A DNA stretch of 6,918 nt from an uncultured Xanthobacteraceae bacterium. Its GTDB lineage: Bacteria; Pseudomonadota; Alphaproteobacteria; Rhizobiales; Xanthobacteraceae. Positions 6,502-6,918 of this stretch are shown in pieces. The notes below the pieces were generated by a model. It had not been told where the DNA came from. It worked only from the letters and a program-made list of their open reading frames with translations, and did no database searches. Positions within the stretch are counted from its first letter, which is position 1; each line of letters begins with the position of its first letter. The stretch spans positions 1-6,918 of the forward strand of contig CATPCO010000091.1 of the NCBI GenBank assembly GCA_955652925.1, read 5' to 3'. A program made the position numbers and the translations under genes.

Positions 6502-6556
6502 GCGAACGTTGCGTCACGACGGGCCTGCTGCGATTCCCCGAAACCGCCCGCCAGAC

Positions 6557-6918
6557 TTAAGCATCTTCTTCGAGCGGCTCGAAATGCGGGTGAAACCAAA
6601 TCTGTGCAATTAGCGTGGGCACGACGGCGCTGCCGATCACTGCCGTGACAAGGACTGTGTATTGCTCCTGGTTGATGATGTGATTGGTCAGGCCGAACAA
6701 CGCTGAGATCGACCCGAAGGTGAGACCGGTAGACATCATCAGCGTAGTGTACATGCCCTCACGCCGGTCAAACTTGAAATACCGTGTTAGCGGCAAGATA
6801 CCAGCAAACTTGGTGATCATCTTCATCGCAAGAAACAGCGCAATCAGCCCCGCAGCAGCGAGCAGCGCGTGCGCCTCGATAAGCGAGCCAGCCTTGAGGA
6901 AATAAAACGGTGTAAGGA
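6557..6918 (-). CDS. CPA2-type cation:proton antiporter, C-terminal part only
   Basis: The minus-strand frame is open from the right edge to the TAA at 6559-6557, giving 119 visible residues; the N-terminal two thirds or more lie outside the window. The visible protein begins LTPFYFLKAGSL, a conserved transmembrane element of monovalent cation:proton antiporter-2 (CPA2) proteins. Further hydrophobic helices follow: ALLAAAGLIALFLAMKMITK, the MMSTGLTFGSISALFGL segment, and YTVLVTAVIGSAVVPTLIA. It ends with a short soluble tail, WFHPHFEPLEEDA, with no RCK/TrkA-N nucleotide-binding domain, so it is the short Na+/H+ antiporter type and not a KefB/KefC type. An internal Met gives an 89-codon ORF, but the frame clearly continues upstream. 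It would exchange Na+ or K+ for protons in the inner membrane. It is convergent with the transsulfuration operon and probably unrelated. Confidence 0.87.
   Translation of the reverse strand, partial: LTPFYFLKAGSLIEAHALLAAAGLIALFLAMKMITKFAGILPLTRYFKFDRREGMYTTLMMSTGLTFGSISALFGLTNHIINQEQYTVLVTAVIGSAVVPTLIAQIWFHPHFEPLEEDA

Noticed and set aside
5756..6517. 253-codon open frame on the minus strand
   Set aside because: It is antisense to the gamma-lyase gene, with no recognisable domain and a composition typical of a shadow frame.

Overview
The window reads as ordinary chromosomal DNA from a high-GC alphaproteobacterium, most likely of the order Hyphomicrobiales (Bradyrhizobium/Rhodopseudomonas-like). 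This placement is inferred from the look of the RhlE-type helicase (C-terminal end PAFLLRPV), the small DUF1036-like exported protein, the antiporter and the GC-rich codon use; no 16S or other marker is present. I see no tRNA, rRNA, CRISPR array, prophage or intact insertion sequence.

Layout from left to right. (1) Positions 1-1186, minus strand: a major facilitator superfamily transporter whose C-terminus runs off the left edge. (2) Divergently, after only 45 bp, come two small plus-strand genes for exported proteins: a probable lipoprotein or secreted protein (1232-1627) and a DUF1036-like protein with a signal peptide (1801-2247). (3) A 150-bp spacer (2248-2397) holds a hairpin and a short stretch that resembles an IS end. 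(4) Positions 2398-3738, minus strand: a complete DEAD-box RNA helicase of the RhlE type. (5) A 206-bp divergent intergenic region (3739-3944) has a good sigma70-like promoter for the helicase and a 9-bp direct repeat. (6) Positions 3945-6472, plus strand: a two-gene operon of cystathionine beta-synthase, with a C-terminal CBS-domain pair, and cystathionine gamma-lyase/gamma-synthase. The two overlap by 4 bp. (7) An 84-bp convergent spacer has an 11-bp hairpin. (8) Positions 6557-6918, minus strand: the C-terminal part of a CPA2-type cation:proton antiporter that enters from the right edge.

The clearest functional unit is the CBS/CGL pair. Together these enzymes would carry out reverse transsulfuration (homocysteine + serine to cystathionine to cysteine) and could also release H2S. 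The other genes look independent of one another. No intergenic stretch exceeds 300 bp. I did not find convincing evidence of a novel multi-gene system. The least explained items are the two small cysteine-containing exported proteins and the repeat in the helicase leader.
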